DNA of 15,279 bases from an uncultured Bacteroidales bacterium (GTDB taxonomy: Bacteria > Bacteroidota > Bacteroidia > Bacteroidales > Porphyromonadaceae): the NCBI GenBank assembly GCA_902489445.1, contig CABTZX010000036.1, forward strand, positions 1 to 15,279, read 5' to 3'. Below are positions 6,902-15,189 of the stretch, piece by piece. Every line of letters starts with the position of its first letter. The stretch's first letter is position 1. A program made the position numbers and the translations under genes. The notes beneath the pieces are model-generated. The model saw only the letters and a program-made list of their open reading frames with translations. It did not search any database and was not told the origin of the DNA.

Positions 6902-7912
6902 ATGAAAAAGAGAACTATGCTGTGGCTGTGCGCAGTCGTGGCAGTCGTGTTAAGTTGCACCGGTTGTGGGGGCAACAAAGGAAGCAACGGAGCGAGCGGT
7001 GCGGGTCAGAATGATGCTGCTGATGCATCCAATGGAGCAAAAGAGGGGCTCCCCAAGGCAGAAGGGGCGCTCAAAATGGGCGTAATGGCATCCATGGATT
7101 ATCTGCCTTATCTGACGGCGGCGGAAAAAGGAGTGTACGATTCGCTCGGCCTGGAGGTGGAGTTTGTCACCTTCTTTAGCCCGAATGAGCGTGACGCAGC
7201 CTTTCGGAGCGGGCAAATTGACGGAACCATCATCGATTACTCCGGAGCTGCCATCCAGCAATCGGGAGGCATTTCGCTCGGCTTAATAGCGGCTCACGAC
7301 GGATTCTTCGAGCTTCTCGCCGATCCGTCGGTAACTTCGATATCAGCTCTACGGGGGAAAAAGGTGGGCATTAGTCGGAATACGGTAATTGAGTACGCTT
7401 TAGATCGTATGATTAGCGCACAGGCCTTGCCGGAAGATGCGGTTCGGAAGACTGAAGTGAACAAGATTCCGGTCCGTTTGGAGATGCTTCTTTCGGACGA
7501 TCTGGCGGCAGGTATTTTTCCGGACCCATTCCTTTCAATCGGTAAGGCACGTGGTTTACGCTCATTGTGTTCCACAAAGGATTTGGGCATATCGGTCACG
7601 GGCACGATGATGAGCGGTGACGCTCTGGGAAAGAAGGGAAATGCGGTTCGGTTACTGCTGATCGGCTATAACAAAGGTGTAGATATTTTGCTTCACGAGC
7701 CACGTAGTTCGTGGCGAAAAGTACTAACGGACGGAGTAAAAGTACCGGACGAATTGGCGGATACGATTGAGCTGCCGTTGTTCCGATACGCACAAATGCC
7801 CTCAGAACAGGATATTAAGGCAACACTTGAGTGGCTTCACGTGAGGAAACTCCTCCCCGAGACGTACAATGGCGAGGGATTGTTGCGCAGTGAATTTCTA
7901 CCTATTCCTTAA
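6902..7912 (+). CDS. ABC importer substrate-binding lipoprotein (NMT1/THI5/SsuA type)
   Basis: A periplasmic binding protein of 336 residues that should catch a small solute and hand it to the inner-membrane transporter encoded next. Lys-Lys-Arg then a hydrophobic stretch leads to a lipobox with Cys19 or Cys22 (VLSC or CTGC), so it is a lipoprotein; a Gly/Ser/Ala-rich linker follows to about residue 50. The folded part opens with the family pattern LKMGVMASMDYLPYLTAAEK, then GVYDSLGLEVEFVTF, and has FRSGQIDGTIIDYSG and LRGKKVGISRNTVIEYAL. These are typical of binding proteins for sulfonates, nitrate, taurine or thiamine precursors. I cannot read the substrate from the residues. It heads the operon: 21 nt before the ATPase gene. 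ATG 6902 is preceded by GGAGGGA. Confidence 0.88.
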   Translation: MKKRTMLWLCAVVAVVLSCTGCGGNKGSNGASGAGQNDAADASNGAKEGLPKAEGALKMGVMASMDYLPYLTAAEKGVYDSLGLEVEFVTFFSPNERDAAFRSGQIDGTIIDYSGAAIQQSGGISLGLIAAHDGFFELLADPSVTSISALRGKKVGISRNTVIEYALDRMISAQALPEDAVRKTEVNKIPVRLEMLLSDDLAAGIFPDPFLSIGKARGLRSLCSTKDLGISVTGTMMSGDALGKKGNAVRLLLIGYNKGVDILLHEPRSSWRKVLTDGVKVPDELADTIELPLFRYAQMPSEQDIKATLEWLHVRKLLPETYNGEGLLRSEFLPIP

Positions 7913-7933
7913 GTACATACGAACTTCCTCAAG

Positions 7934-8629
7934 ATGAACGGGGTAGAGGTACGAAATCTGTCCGTCTCATTCCACCGAAAAGGCAGGTTGACTCAAGCCT
8001 TGCAAGGGGTAACCTTTTCGGTTCCTGCAGGCAGTATGGTGGGTATTATCGGAGCATCGGGCTGTGGCAAATCCACCCTTTTGCGTGTTTTAGCAGGCGT
8101 GCAGCGGGATTATGACGGTGAAGTACGGATAAACGGGCGTGCTCCCAACGCACGGAAAGGTTCGTACGCATTGGTTCCACAGCACTTTGGGCTGCTTCCG
8201 TGGAAGAAAGTATCGGAAAACATCCTTTTTCCGCTCCGCTTAGGCAAGACAAAAGCGAAGGACACAACGCTTGAGGAACTCGTTTCGTTGCTGGGGATTG
8301 GTTCGTTATTGGAACGATATCCGGCGGAGATATCGGGTGGGCAACAGCAAAGAGTAGCTCTTGCGCGGGCATTTCTGCAACAATCCGAACTACTTTTGTT
8401 AGACGAGCCTTTCTCCGCGTTGGATGCCAACAATGCGCTTAAATGTCGGGAATTTCTTATGGAAAGGATCAAAAAGCGTGAAAAGACTACCACTTTTTGG
8501 GTGAGCCATAACGTGGACGAGGTAACGGCAGTTTGCGATTTTGTATTTAATATGGATGGTTTCCCAGGAACTATTTCGGGAAAGTACGAAGATAATTGGG
8601 ATGAAACGGCTGAAGCAGATAGGAATTAA
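7934..8629 (+). CDS. ABC importer ATP-binding protein (SsuB/TauB type)
   Basis: The cytoplasmic ATPase (231 residues) that powers the importer. Walker A is GASGCGKST (residues 40-48), the Q-loop is VPQHFGLLPW (Gln83), the ABC signature SGGQQQR (134-140), Walker B LLLLDEP (153-159, catalytic Glu158), D-loop SALD, and the switch histidine is in SHNVDEV (His192). All catalytic residues are present, so the protein should be active. Length is usual for the nitrate/sulfonate/taurine subfamily. Its last 29 nt overlap the permease gene, indicating translational coupling. Confidence 0.93.
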   Translation: MNGVEVRNLSVSFHRKGRLTQALQGVTFSVPAGSMVGIIGASGCGKSTLLRVLAGVQRDYDGEVRINGRAPNARKGSYALVPQHFGLLPWKKVSENILFPLRLGKTKAKDTTLEELVSLLGIGSLLERYPAEISGGQQQRVALARAFLQQSELLLLDEPFSALDANNALKCREFLMERIKKREKTTTFWVSHNVDEVTAVCDFVFNMDGFPGTISGKYEDNWDETAEADRN

Positions 8630-9368
8630 ATTTCTGTTGGGGACTCTGTTGCTCAATGCGTTATGGCTTATCGCCTCCATATGGGTGCCGAAGGGGGTAA
8701 TTGTGTCGCCAATTGCGGTTTATGCGTATTTACCGAATTTGCTGACAGGAGCGATGCGCGGCCATTTAACGGCAAGTCTGTATCGGCTTTTTATCGGTAT
8801 TCCCATCGCGTTTGTGTTGGGGAGTGTGCTGGCGTGGGCAGCATTTCGGAACAAAACAGCGGAGCATTTGATCGGTAGTTTTACCTATTTGGCATATCCG
8901 ATCCCCAAGATCGCGCTTCTTCCGGTGGTGATGCTTCTTGCCGGCTTGGGCGATTCGGGCAAAATAAGCATGATTGTGCTGATATTGCTCTTTCAGGTTA
9001 TCGTAAACGTGCGAGATGCGTTGCTGTCCATACCCAAAGAGAGCTTCGTTATAGCAGCATCGTTGGGGGCCAAAGGCGGTAAAGTGGCGCAACACATTCT
9101 TCTTCCGGCGATTCTTCCGGCGTTGTTTTCCTCGCTCCGTGTAGCCATCGGTGTGGCGGTATCCGTACTTTTTGTTACGGAGACTTACGGCACAGAACGC
9201 GGAATGGGCTATTTTATCGTGGATGCGTGGATGCGCTTCAACTATTTGGATATGTACGGTGGTATCGTGGTACTGAGCATTACGGGCTTTTTGCTGTTCA
9301 TTGCTACGGATTTACTGGAGGTTTGGCTCTGTCCGTGGGAGGAAGTGGTGGCACACGAAGGTGGATAA
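8601..9368 (+). CDS. ABC importer permease (SsuC/TauC type, BPD_transp_1)
   Basis: Inner-membrane channel subunit of 255 residues from ATG 8601. An upstream ATG at 8541 would add 20 residues lying entirely inside the ATPase gene and lacking membrane character, so the shorter start with MKRLKQIGIKF is chosen. A hydrophobic first segment is followed by several membrane spans. The coupling-helix motif, where the ATPase docks, is visible as VIAASLGAKGGKVAQHILLPAILP near residues 149-173 (the EAA-type loop, AxxLGA-x7-LPA). The end is GIVVLSITGFLLFIATDLLEVW, as in SsuC-like permeases. It is followed 34 nt later by the porin gene. Confidence 0.9.
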   Translation: MKRLKQIGIKFLLGTLLLNALWLIASIWVPKGVIVSPIAVYAYLPNLLTGAMRGHLTASLYRLFIGIPIAFVLGSVLAWAAFRNKTAEHLIGSFTYLAYPIPKIALLPVVMLLAGLGDSGKISMIVLILLFQVIVNVRDALLSIPKESFVIAASLGAKGGKVAQHILLPAILPALFSSLRVAIGVAVSVLFVTETYGTERGMGYFIVDAWMRFNYLDMYGGIVVLSITGFLLFIATDLLEVWLCPWEEVVAHEGG

Positions 9369-9402
9369 AGATTAATATCAGATAAAAAAGAGGTAAAAGG
9401 AG

Positions 9403-10479
9403 ATGAAAGTCAGTAGCGTTCTTAAGGTCATTATTCTCTATTGTGCGCTTGCTATCGCTGCACAGGCACAGGAAAAGACGCCGTTCAAGCTACAAGTACA
9501 CGGCTATGGGCAGGTGGGGTATTCGGCAACATTCCCGCAAAATAGCAAAGCCGGGCATACGTTTAATATAAATAAGGTGGAAATGCTTGCCACTGCACGG
9601 CTTACCAAGCATTGGGATGCCGGTATTATTATTCGTTTTAATGCACCTGTTCAGATTAGCGAGCTCTACACGGGTTACGAGATTATGCCTGAAATGAAGT
9701 TGCGGCTCGGTCAAATCAAGACACCTTTCGGGGTAGAAAACCAAATTGCTCCGTTCCTAAATGACCTAATCAGTGGCGGAAGTAACCCAACCCTCTATTT
9801 TGCCGGTATTGCGGGTGACCCTCGTTACTTCGGAACCGGTGGTAGAGATCTCGGATTTGAGCTTTCGGGACGACTGTTTGGAGGGGTACTTTCCTATAAT
9901 GCGGCAGTAATGAACGGCAACGGAATTAATCGTTTGGCAACGATCAGTCCCAAAGTTTTGGGCGCGGCACTACATGTTTCTCCACGCAAAAGCGGATTTA
10001 CCGGTACTGTTTCCTATCTTGGCGGGCGTGCAGCCTCGATGAAAGATGGAAAGGCCTATACACGTCATCGGGCAAGTGTGGGAGCAGAATGGAAAAATAA
10101 AGCAGTTCACTTGGTCACTGAATATATGTATGGGAGCGAAACGGATGTACGTATGCCTCAACAGGGACGCGAAAATCCTTCGGAAGGAGAGCGGCCTGCT
10201 CCGGAACTTATTAATGTTCAAGCTCATGGAGCCTATGTAACCGCAGCCATTCACTTGCCCAAAAGAACGGATTTAATAATCGCTGCCGACTACCTAAATA
10301 GAGATTCTGCAACGAAGAACGCCTTGTGCACTGCCACTTTGGGCGTGCAGCATTGGTTCCGCAAAGCAAGTCGCGTGCAATTCGAGTATCAATATCGTCT
10401 TTTACAAGGGCAAAATCCTTTCCTTGCTGTGCGTTCTTCCGGGCATAATATAGCAGTGCAGGTTCAAGCGGCATTCTGA
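9403..10479 (+). CDS. Outer-membrane porin (OprO/OprP-like, phosphate-selective porin family)
   Basis: A 358-residue beta-barrel protein. The signal peptide ends AIAAQA-QEK (cleavage near residue 22). The barrel opens with FKLQVHGYGQVGYSA and MLATARLTKHWDAGIIIRFN, then RLGQIKTPFGVENQIAPF, a typical constriction-strand pattern of this family; strands of alternating polarity continue to a C-terminal phenylalanine (VQVQAAF), which outer-membrane proteins need for insertion. The gene has AAAAGGAG 5 nt before the ATG and follows the permease by 34 nt, so it is likely the last gene of the importer operon and the outer-membrane entrance for the same solute. The substrate is not readable. It is not a TonB-dependent receptor: there is no plug domain or TonB box. 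Confidence 0.82.
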   Translation: MKVSSVLKVIILYCALAIAAQAQEKTPFKLQVHGYGQVGYSATFPQNSKAGHTFNINKVEMLATARLTKHWDAGIIIRFNAPVQISELYTGYEIMPEMKLRLGQIKTPFGVENQIAPFLNDLISGGSNPTLYFAGIAGDPRYFGTGGRDLGFELSGRLFGGVLSYNAAVMNGNGINRLATISPKVLGAALHVSPRKSGFTGTVSYLGGRAASMKDGKAYTRHRASVGAEWKNKAVHLVTEYMYGSETDVRMPQQGRENPSEGERPAPELINVQAHGAYVTAAIHLPKRTDLIIAADYLNRDSATKNALCTATLGVQHWFRKASRVQFEYQYRLLQGQNPFLAVRSSGHNIAVQVQAAF

Positions 10480-10565
10480 GAAACAGGCAGAAAAGCCACT
10501 CCTTTTACAGCTTGGCATATTCCGAGCGGTTTCAACAAGTGGAAGGCTCCGAAGTAAAAAATATG

Positions 10566-10573
10566 TATCTTTG
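10566..10573 (+). promoter_or_regulatory. -7 box in front of xseB
   Basis: TATCTTTG is a perfect TAnnTTTG box; the start would fall near 10579. No convincing -33 box is seen. It overlaps the GTG at 10573, which therefore cannot be the translation start if this promoter is used. Confidence 0.5.
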
Positions 10574-10590
10574 TGATGGTTATGCAAGAA

Positions 10591-10860
10591 ATGGATAATA
10601 ATATCGCCTCTTCTACTAAAGGGACCTATACGGATGCGATGAGTCGTCTAGCGGAAATCATCCGAATTATCGAACAAGATGCTCCGGATGTAGATTATTT
10701 ACTCCAACTCGGAGCAGAAGCTAAAGATTTAATTGGCTTCTGCAAGCAAAAGTTATACGCTGCAGACCAACAGATTGAGGAACTCATTGCCTCGCTGGAT
10801 GCTGCAGACGGTGGAAAAACAGTAACAACCGGAGATGCTACAACGCTCCCGGAACCATAA
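10591..10860 (+). CDS. xseB: Exodeoxyribonuclease VII small subunit
   Basis: Small helical subunit of exonuclease VII, which with XseA degrades single-stranded DNA to oligonucleotides. The family pattern is clear: TYTDAMSRLAEIIRIIEQ, then a spacer, then ELGAEAKDLIGFCKQKL-like sequence ending in AADQQIEELI, i.e. two helices of a coiled hairpin. The frame is open from GTG 10573 (95 codons), but ATG 10591 (89 codons) or ATG 10582 are better because a -7 box lies on 10566-10573. The last 20 residues are a low-complexity Gly/Thr/Pro tail. XseA, often next door, is not in this window. It lies 41 bp before the peptidase gene and may be cotranscribed with it. Confidence 0.88.
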   Translation: MDNNIASSTKGTYTDAMSRLAEIIRIIEQDAPDVDYLLQLGAEAKDLIGFCKQKLYAADQQIEELIASLDAADGGKTVTTGDATTLPEP

Positions 10861-10901
10861 AACATCCATAGAAAAGAACAAAATACAATACTTCAATCGG
10901 T

Positions 10902-13028
10902 ATGAAACATCTTAGTTATTTATTGGCTTTAACAGCCACTTTGCTTATGATTGCTGGATGCAACAAAAAAAATGCCGCGGGTGATTTGGAAAATAATCCC
11001 CTGCTTCATCCTAAGGAAACCTACTTAAATACGCCCGACTTCGGTTCGATCAAGGTAGAACATTACAAACCTGCGTTCTACGAAGCGATGAGAATACACA
11101 GCGCAGAGATAGATTCCATTGCAAACAATCCCGAAGCGCCCACTTTTGAAAATACAATTGTGGCAATGGAACGTAGCGGTCAAGCGCTGAATCGCGTTTC
11201 CGCAATCTTCTTTGCTTTAACTAGCGCTGATACCAACGACGAATTGCAAGCAATTGAAGAAGAAATTACTCCAAAACTAAGTGCCCACTATGATTCGATC
11301 AGTATGAACGATGCGCTGTTCCAACGGGTGAAAACCTTGTACGAAGGCGACCAGACAGGTATCGACCCCGAGGGACAACGCGTGCTGAAGCTAACTTATC
11401 AGGATTTTGTACGTGGTGGTGCTTTTTTGAGTGCCGAAGACAAGGCAAAACTGAAGGAGATTAACGAAAAAGAATCCCGTCTTACGACTGATTTCGGCAA
11501 TCGTCTTACGGCAGCTACCAACGCTCCAATTCTGATTTCGGACCGCAATATGCTGGAAGGATTGGATGAAAGCGCCCTTAACGCCGCATCTGCGGCCGCA
11601 AAGGAAGCTGGAAAAGAGGGGCAATGGCTGTTCCGTCTGAACAACACAACTGGTCAGGATATCATTGCATCTCTGAAGAATGCTGATGCACGTAAGTTGT
11701 TTTACGACAAGAGCATCGGGCGTTGCGTACAATCGGATTCCAACGATACACGTGAAATAGTGAAGGAACTAGTCAAAGTACGTGCCGAAAAGGCTAAGAT
11801 ACTCGGATTCCGCAACTTTGCCGAATGGAAGCTAACCGACCAACTTGCTGCTAAGCCCGAAAACGCTATCGCTATGTTGAGCCAATTAGCTTCACTCGTT
11901 AAGGATAAACTTGCTGCTGAAGATGCCGAAATTGAAGCCTTCGCTCGCCAAACTATGGGAGCCGATTACAAGCTAACAGCGTGGGATCGCGCCTACTTCG
12001 CTGAACAATTACGCAAGGAAAAGTATGGTGTGGACGAAGCCACTCTGAGTCAGTACTTTGAATTGGATAATGTAATTGAGAACGGTGTGTTCTTTGCTGC
12101 TAACCAAATGTATGGTCTTTCTTTCGAACCGCGCACCGATATTCCTGTGTATAACCCCGATGTACGCTGCTGGGATGTGAAGAATTCCGATGGTGAAGTT
12201 ATCGGACTTTTCATGCTTGATCCCTATGCACGTCCTTCTAAAAGCGGTGGCGCGTGGATGAGCAACTTTGTGGAACAGAGCTTCCTGCTTGGAACCAAGC
12301 CGGTTATCTACAACGTTTGCAATGTAAAGAAGCCTGCAGCCGGTGAAAAATGCCTGCTCACTTGGGACGAAACCACCACTTTCTTCCACGAATTTGGGCA
12401 TGCCCTGCACGGATTCTTTGCGAATCAGAAATATCCGTCCATAAGTGGCACCAATACACCGCGCGACTTCGTGGAAATGCCGTCGCAGTTTAACGAGCAT
12501 GCAGCTCTTGATCCAACGGTATTTGCCCATTACGCTCTTCACTACAAAACCGGTGAACCGATGCCCGAAGAGTTACGTGAAAAGATGCTCCGCGCGCTGA
12601 CCTTCAATCAGGCTATGCCGCTTGCCGAAAACGTAGCAGCATCATTGCTTGATATGGCATGGCATACGTTGAGTTTGGATCAAGCAGATATTGCAGACGT
12701 AGAGGCGTTTGAAGCTGAAATGCTACAGAAGTACGGTGTTGCTTTTGCTACTGTGCCCCCGCGCTACAAGTCAACATACTTCCGCCATATATGGAGTAAC
12801 GGCTACTCGGCAGGGTATTATGCATACCTTTGGACTGAAGCTTTGGAAAGCGATATATACGAATGGATGAAAGCACATGGTGGTTTGACACGCGAAAACG
12901 GCGACCGCTTGCGTACGCTCATCCTTTCGCGTGGCAATTCCGATGATCTGATGACGCTTTTTGCCTCTTTCACCGGACGTAACCAAATGGATCTTTCCGC
13001 ACTATTGAAGGCTCGTGGCCTGAAGTAG
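10902..13028 (+). CDS. dcp: Peptidyl-dipeptidase Dcp-like M3 metallopeptidase lipoprotein
   Basis: A 708-residue zinc peptidase that removes dipeptides from the C-terminus of oligopeptides (Dcp activity known for the family). The zinc motif is HEFGH (His496, Glu497, His500) and the third ligand is Glu525 in DFVEMPSQF, 28 residues later, as in E. coli Dcp. Downstream, TYFRHIWSNGYSAGYYAYLW is the conserved substrate-binding stretch. The N-terminus is a lipoprotein signal (LLMIAGC, Cys20), so it should act at the periplasmic or surface face. That fits an asaccharolytic, peptide-feeding lifestyle (inference). M3 family is secure; Dcp versus oligopeptidase A rests on overall similarity. The coding frame is intact. 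Confidence 0.92.
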   Translation: MKHLSYLLALTATLLMIAGCNKKNAAGDLENNPLLHPKETYLNTPDFGSIKVEHYKPAFYEAMRIHSAEIDSIANNPEAPTFENTIVAMERSGQALNRVSAIFFALTSADTNDELQAIEEEITPKLSAHYDSISMNDALFQRVKTLYEGDQTGIDPEGQRVLKLTYQDFVRGGAFLSAEDKAKLKEINEKESRLTTDFGNRLTAATNAPILISDRNMLEGLDESALNAASAAAKEAGKEGQWLFRLNNTTGQDIIASLKNADARKLFYDKSIGRCVQSDSNDTREIVKELVKVRAEKAKILGFRNFAEWKLTDQLAAKPENAIAMLSQLASLVKDKLAAEDAEIEAFARQTMGADYKLTAWDRAYFAEQLRKEKYGVDEATLSQYFELDNVIENGVFFAANQMYGLSFEPRTDIPVYNPDVRCWDVKNSDGEVIGLFMLDPYARPSKSGGAWMSNFVEQSFLLGTKPVIYNVCNVKKPAAGEKCLLTWDETTTFFHEFGHALHGFFANQKYPSISGTNTPRDFVEMPSQFNEHAALDPTVFAHYALHYKTGEPMPEELREKMLRALTFNQAMPLAENVAASLLDMAWHTLSLDQADIADVEAFEAEMLQKYGVAFATVPPRYKSTYFRHIWSNGYSAGYYAYLWTEALESDIYEWMKAHGGLTRENGDRLRTLILSRGNSDDLMTLFASFTGRNQMDLSALLKARGLK

Positions 13029-13048
13029 TACTTATCCAAACAATTCGC

Positions 13049-13084
13049 AGAAGCCTGTTCATCCACACGGATGAGCAGGCTTCT
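13049..13084 (+). terminator. Terminator after dcp
   Basis: AGAAGCCTGTTCATCC (13049-13064) and GGATGAGCAGGCTTCT (13069-13084) form a 16-bp stem with one mismatch and a 4-nt ACAC loop. The trailing sequence, CTATTTAAT, is only modestly T-rich. It may also serve transcription from the other side. Confidence 0.8.
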
Positions 13085-13153
13085 CTATTTAATAAAGCCC
13101 CCATTCACACGCATTTATCACCTCCGGATAGCATAGGAGATAAACTGATTACG

Positions 13154-13161
13154 TAAATTTG
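13154..13161 (+). promoter_or_regulatory. -7 box of fhs
   Basis: TAAATTTG matches TAnnTTTG, with a start near 13167 and a leader of about 37 nt. No good -33 box is seen at the right distance. Confidence 0.5.
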
Positions 13162-13203
13162 TCCTCCGACAAAGGAAGTAACCTATATAGATAATTGCAA
13201 AAA

Positions 13204-14874
13204 ATGAAGACAGACATCGAAATAGCAAGAGAAACAAAGCTGAAGCCCATCAACGAAATTGTTGAGCAAATGGGCATAGCTCCCGAACTGGCTGAGCCTT
13301 ATGGTCATTACATCGCTAAGATTAGTCCGCAAGCGCTAAGGCCCGAGGCAATCAAAAAGAACAACTTAATCTTAGTAACCGCTATCACTCCTACCAAAGC
13401 CGGGGTGGGCAAAACGACCGTATCTATCGGGCTGGCACTCGGCTTGAACCGCATCGGCAAGAAGGCAATAGTAGCATTGCGCGAACCCTCTCTGGGCCCG
13501 TGCTTCGGAATGAAGGGTGGTGCCGCCGGTGGCGGATATGCACAAGTGCTTCCGATGGAGAAGATCAACTTGCACTTCACCGGTGATTTTCACGCCATCA
13601 CCGCAGCGCACAATATGATTACGGCACTACTGGAAAACTACATCTACCAAAATCGTAACAACTGCGAAGGACTTTCGCGCGTGCTTTGGAAGCGTGTTTT
13701 AGACGTAAATGATCGTACACTGCGCAATGTCATTACCGGATTGGGCAATATTACCGATGGAATTCCCCACGAATCCGGATTTGACATTACGCCGGCATCG
13801 GAAATAATGGCAATCCTCTGCTTGGCTACCGACTTTGACGACCTGAAGCGGCGCATCGAGAACATACTGCTCGGCTATACCAAGCTGGGCGAGCCGTTCA
13901 CCGTAAAGGATCTCGGCATCGCCGGAGCTATATCAATTCTGTTGATGGATGCTGTGAAGCCCAATTTAGTGCAGACAACCGAGGGCACGCCTGCCTTTGT
14001 GCACGGCGGACCTTTCGCCAATATTGCTCACGGCTGTAATTCAATCCTCGCCACTAAAATGTCCCTTTCCTACGCCGATTATGCTATTACGGAAGCGGGC
14101 TTCGGTGCGGATCTTGGCGCAGAAAAGTTCTTTGACATCAAATGCCGTATGGCAGGCCTTCAGCCCAAGCTGACCGTTCTGGTGGCCACATTGCAGGGAT
14201 TGAAGCTACACGGTGGCGTATCGGAGCGCGCCATCAAGGAGCCTGATATGGAAGGAGTGCGTCGTGGTTTGGTTAATCTCGAGCGTCATGTGCACAATCT
14301 GCGCAACTTCGGGCAATCGGTTGTGGTTTGTTTCAACAGGTTCGCCTCCGATTTGGACGAAGAAATCGCTATGGTTCAGAAGTATTGCCACGAAACCCTC
14401 GGCGTAGGATTTGCCGTTAATGAAGCTTTCGCTAAAGGAGGCAAGGGAGCCGAAGAACTTGCGCAACTGGTTGTGGATACTATTGAGCAGAACCCCTCGC
14501 AGCCGATCCGCTTTGCGTATGGACTGAACGAGAGCATTGAGGATAAAGTCAATCACATAGCCAAGGAGATATACAGTGCCGGAAGCGTAACTTATAGCTC
14601 CAAAGCATTCAAAGCTATTCAGAAAATCAACGACATGGGTCTGGCTCATCTGCCGGTCTGCATTGCCAAAACGCAATACTCCTTCTCAACAGACCCCAAA
14701 GCGTATGGCGATGTACGTGGCTTTGAAATGAAAGTTGGCGACATAGTGATCAACCGCGGTGCCGAAATGATTGTGGTCATTATGGGCGACATTATGCGTA
14801 TGCCCGGCTTGCCCAAGGAACCGCAGGCGGTCAATATGGACGTTATCAATGGTCAAATTGAAGGCTTAAGCTAA
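13204..14874 (+). CDS. fhs: Formate-tetrahydrofolate ligase
   Basis: Cytoplasmic enzyme joining formate to tetrahydrofolate at the cost of ATP, giving 10-formyl-THF for purine and formyl-methionine synthesis. The ATP-binding P-loop-type motif is TPTKAGVGKTTVSIGL (near residues 62-77), followed by REPSLGPCFGMKGGAAGGGY and FTGDFHAITAAHN, both signatures of the family; EGTPAFVHGGPFANIAHGCNS lies near the middle. Length from ATG 13204 is 556, normal for the enzyme. A TTG at 13195 would add three residues and is less likely. The frame is intact. It has its own -7 box and terminator, so it is a single-gene unit. Confidence 0.96.
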   Translation: MKTDIEIARETKLKPINEIVEQMGIAPELAEPYGHYIAKISPQALRPEAIKKNNLILVTAITPTKAGVGKTTVSIGLALGLNRIGKKAIVALREPSLGPCFGMKGGAAGGGYAQVLPMEKINLHFTGDFHAITAAHNMITALLENYIYQNRNNCEGLSRVLWKRVLDVNDRTLRNVITGLGNITDGIPHESGFDITPASEIMAILCLATDFDDLKRRIENILLGYTKLGEPFTVKDLGIAGAISILLMDAVKPNLVQTTEGTPAFVHGGPFANIAHGCNSILATKMSLSYADYAITEAGFGADLGAEKFFDIKCRMAGLQPKLTVLVATLQGLKLHGGVSERAIKEPDMEGVRRGLVNLERHVHNLRNFGQSVVVCFNRFASDLDEEIAMVQKYCHETLGVGFAVNEAFAKGGKGAEELAQLVVDTIEQNPSQPIRFAYGLNESIEDKVNHIAKEIYSAGSVTYSSKAFKAIQKINDMGLAHLPVCIAKTQYSFSTDPKAYGDVRGFEMKVGDIVINRGAEMIVVIMGDIMRMPGLPKEPQAVNMDVINGQIEGLS

Positions 14875-14901
14875 GTAGCTCCGGCTAACAGCCTCTACCT
14901 T

Positions 14902-14971
14902 GTGCGGATTTGCCGCACCCTTCTCCTCCGCTTCTTCTCTGAGTGCATCGGAAAGAGCGGAGGATTTTTTT
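14902..14971 (+). terminator. Tandem hairpins terminating fhs
   Basis: Two hairpins follow each other. The first is GTGCGG (14902-14907) with CCGCAC (14913-14918). The second is TCCTCCGCT (14924-14932) with AGCGGAGGA (14956-14964), followed at once by seven T residues. The second is a classic intrinsic terminator; the first may stall polymerase or end decay. Confidence 0.85.
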
Positions 14972-15189
14972 GTTTTATCCCCGAGCAATCCCCGAACTAG
15001 ATGAAGCCAATCTGCCCCACCGCTCTGAATTGACACAGCGCGCAACGATACGAACTACCCCATTTATTCCGATCAACCGAAGCCATTATGCCGTGCAAAC
15101 GGATCAGCAGTTCCAAGCTTCGGGAGCCGATATTCGGAACTATCGGAGCGGAGATTGGGAGGGAACGAAGCGTTTGTCCTATGCGATCA
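14972..15189. other. Gene-free flank of the right CTATAG array
   Basis: No gene is visible. The segment 15145-15189, read inverted, repeats the GCATRGGACAAACGCTTYG and TCCCTCCCA module seen beside the middle element at 6583-6610. Around 15125-15165 the ATTCGGAACTATCGG motif resembles the ATCGGAAC units of the hairpin modules at 370-630. Confidence 0.55.

Noticed and set aside
6902..7912. A specific substrate (thiamine precursor, taurine or nitrate) for the binding protein
   Set aside because: No substrate-defining residues or linked metabolic genes are visible, so a specific name would be invention.
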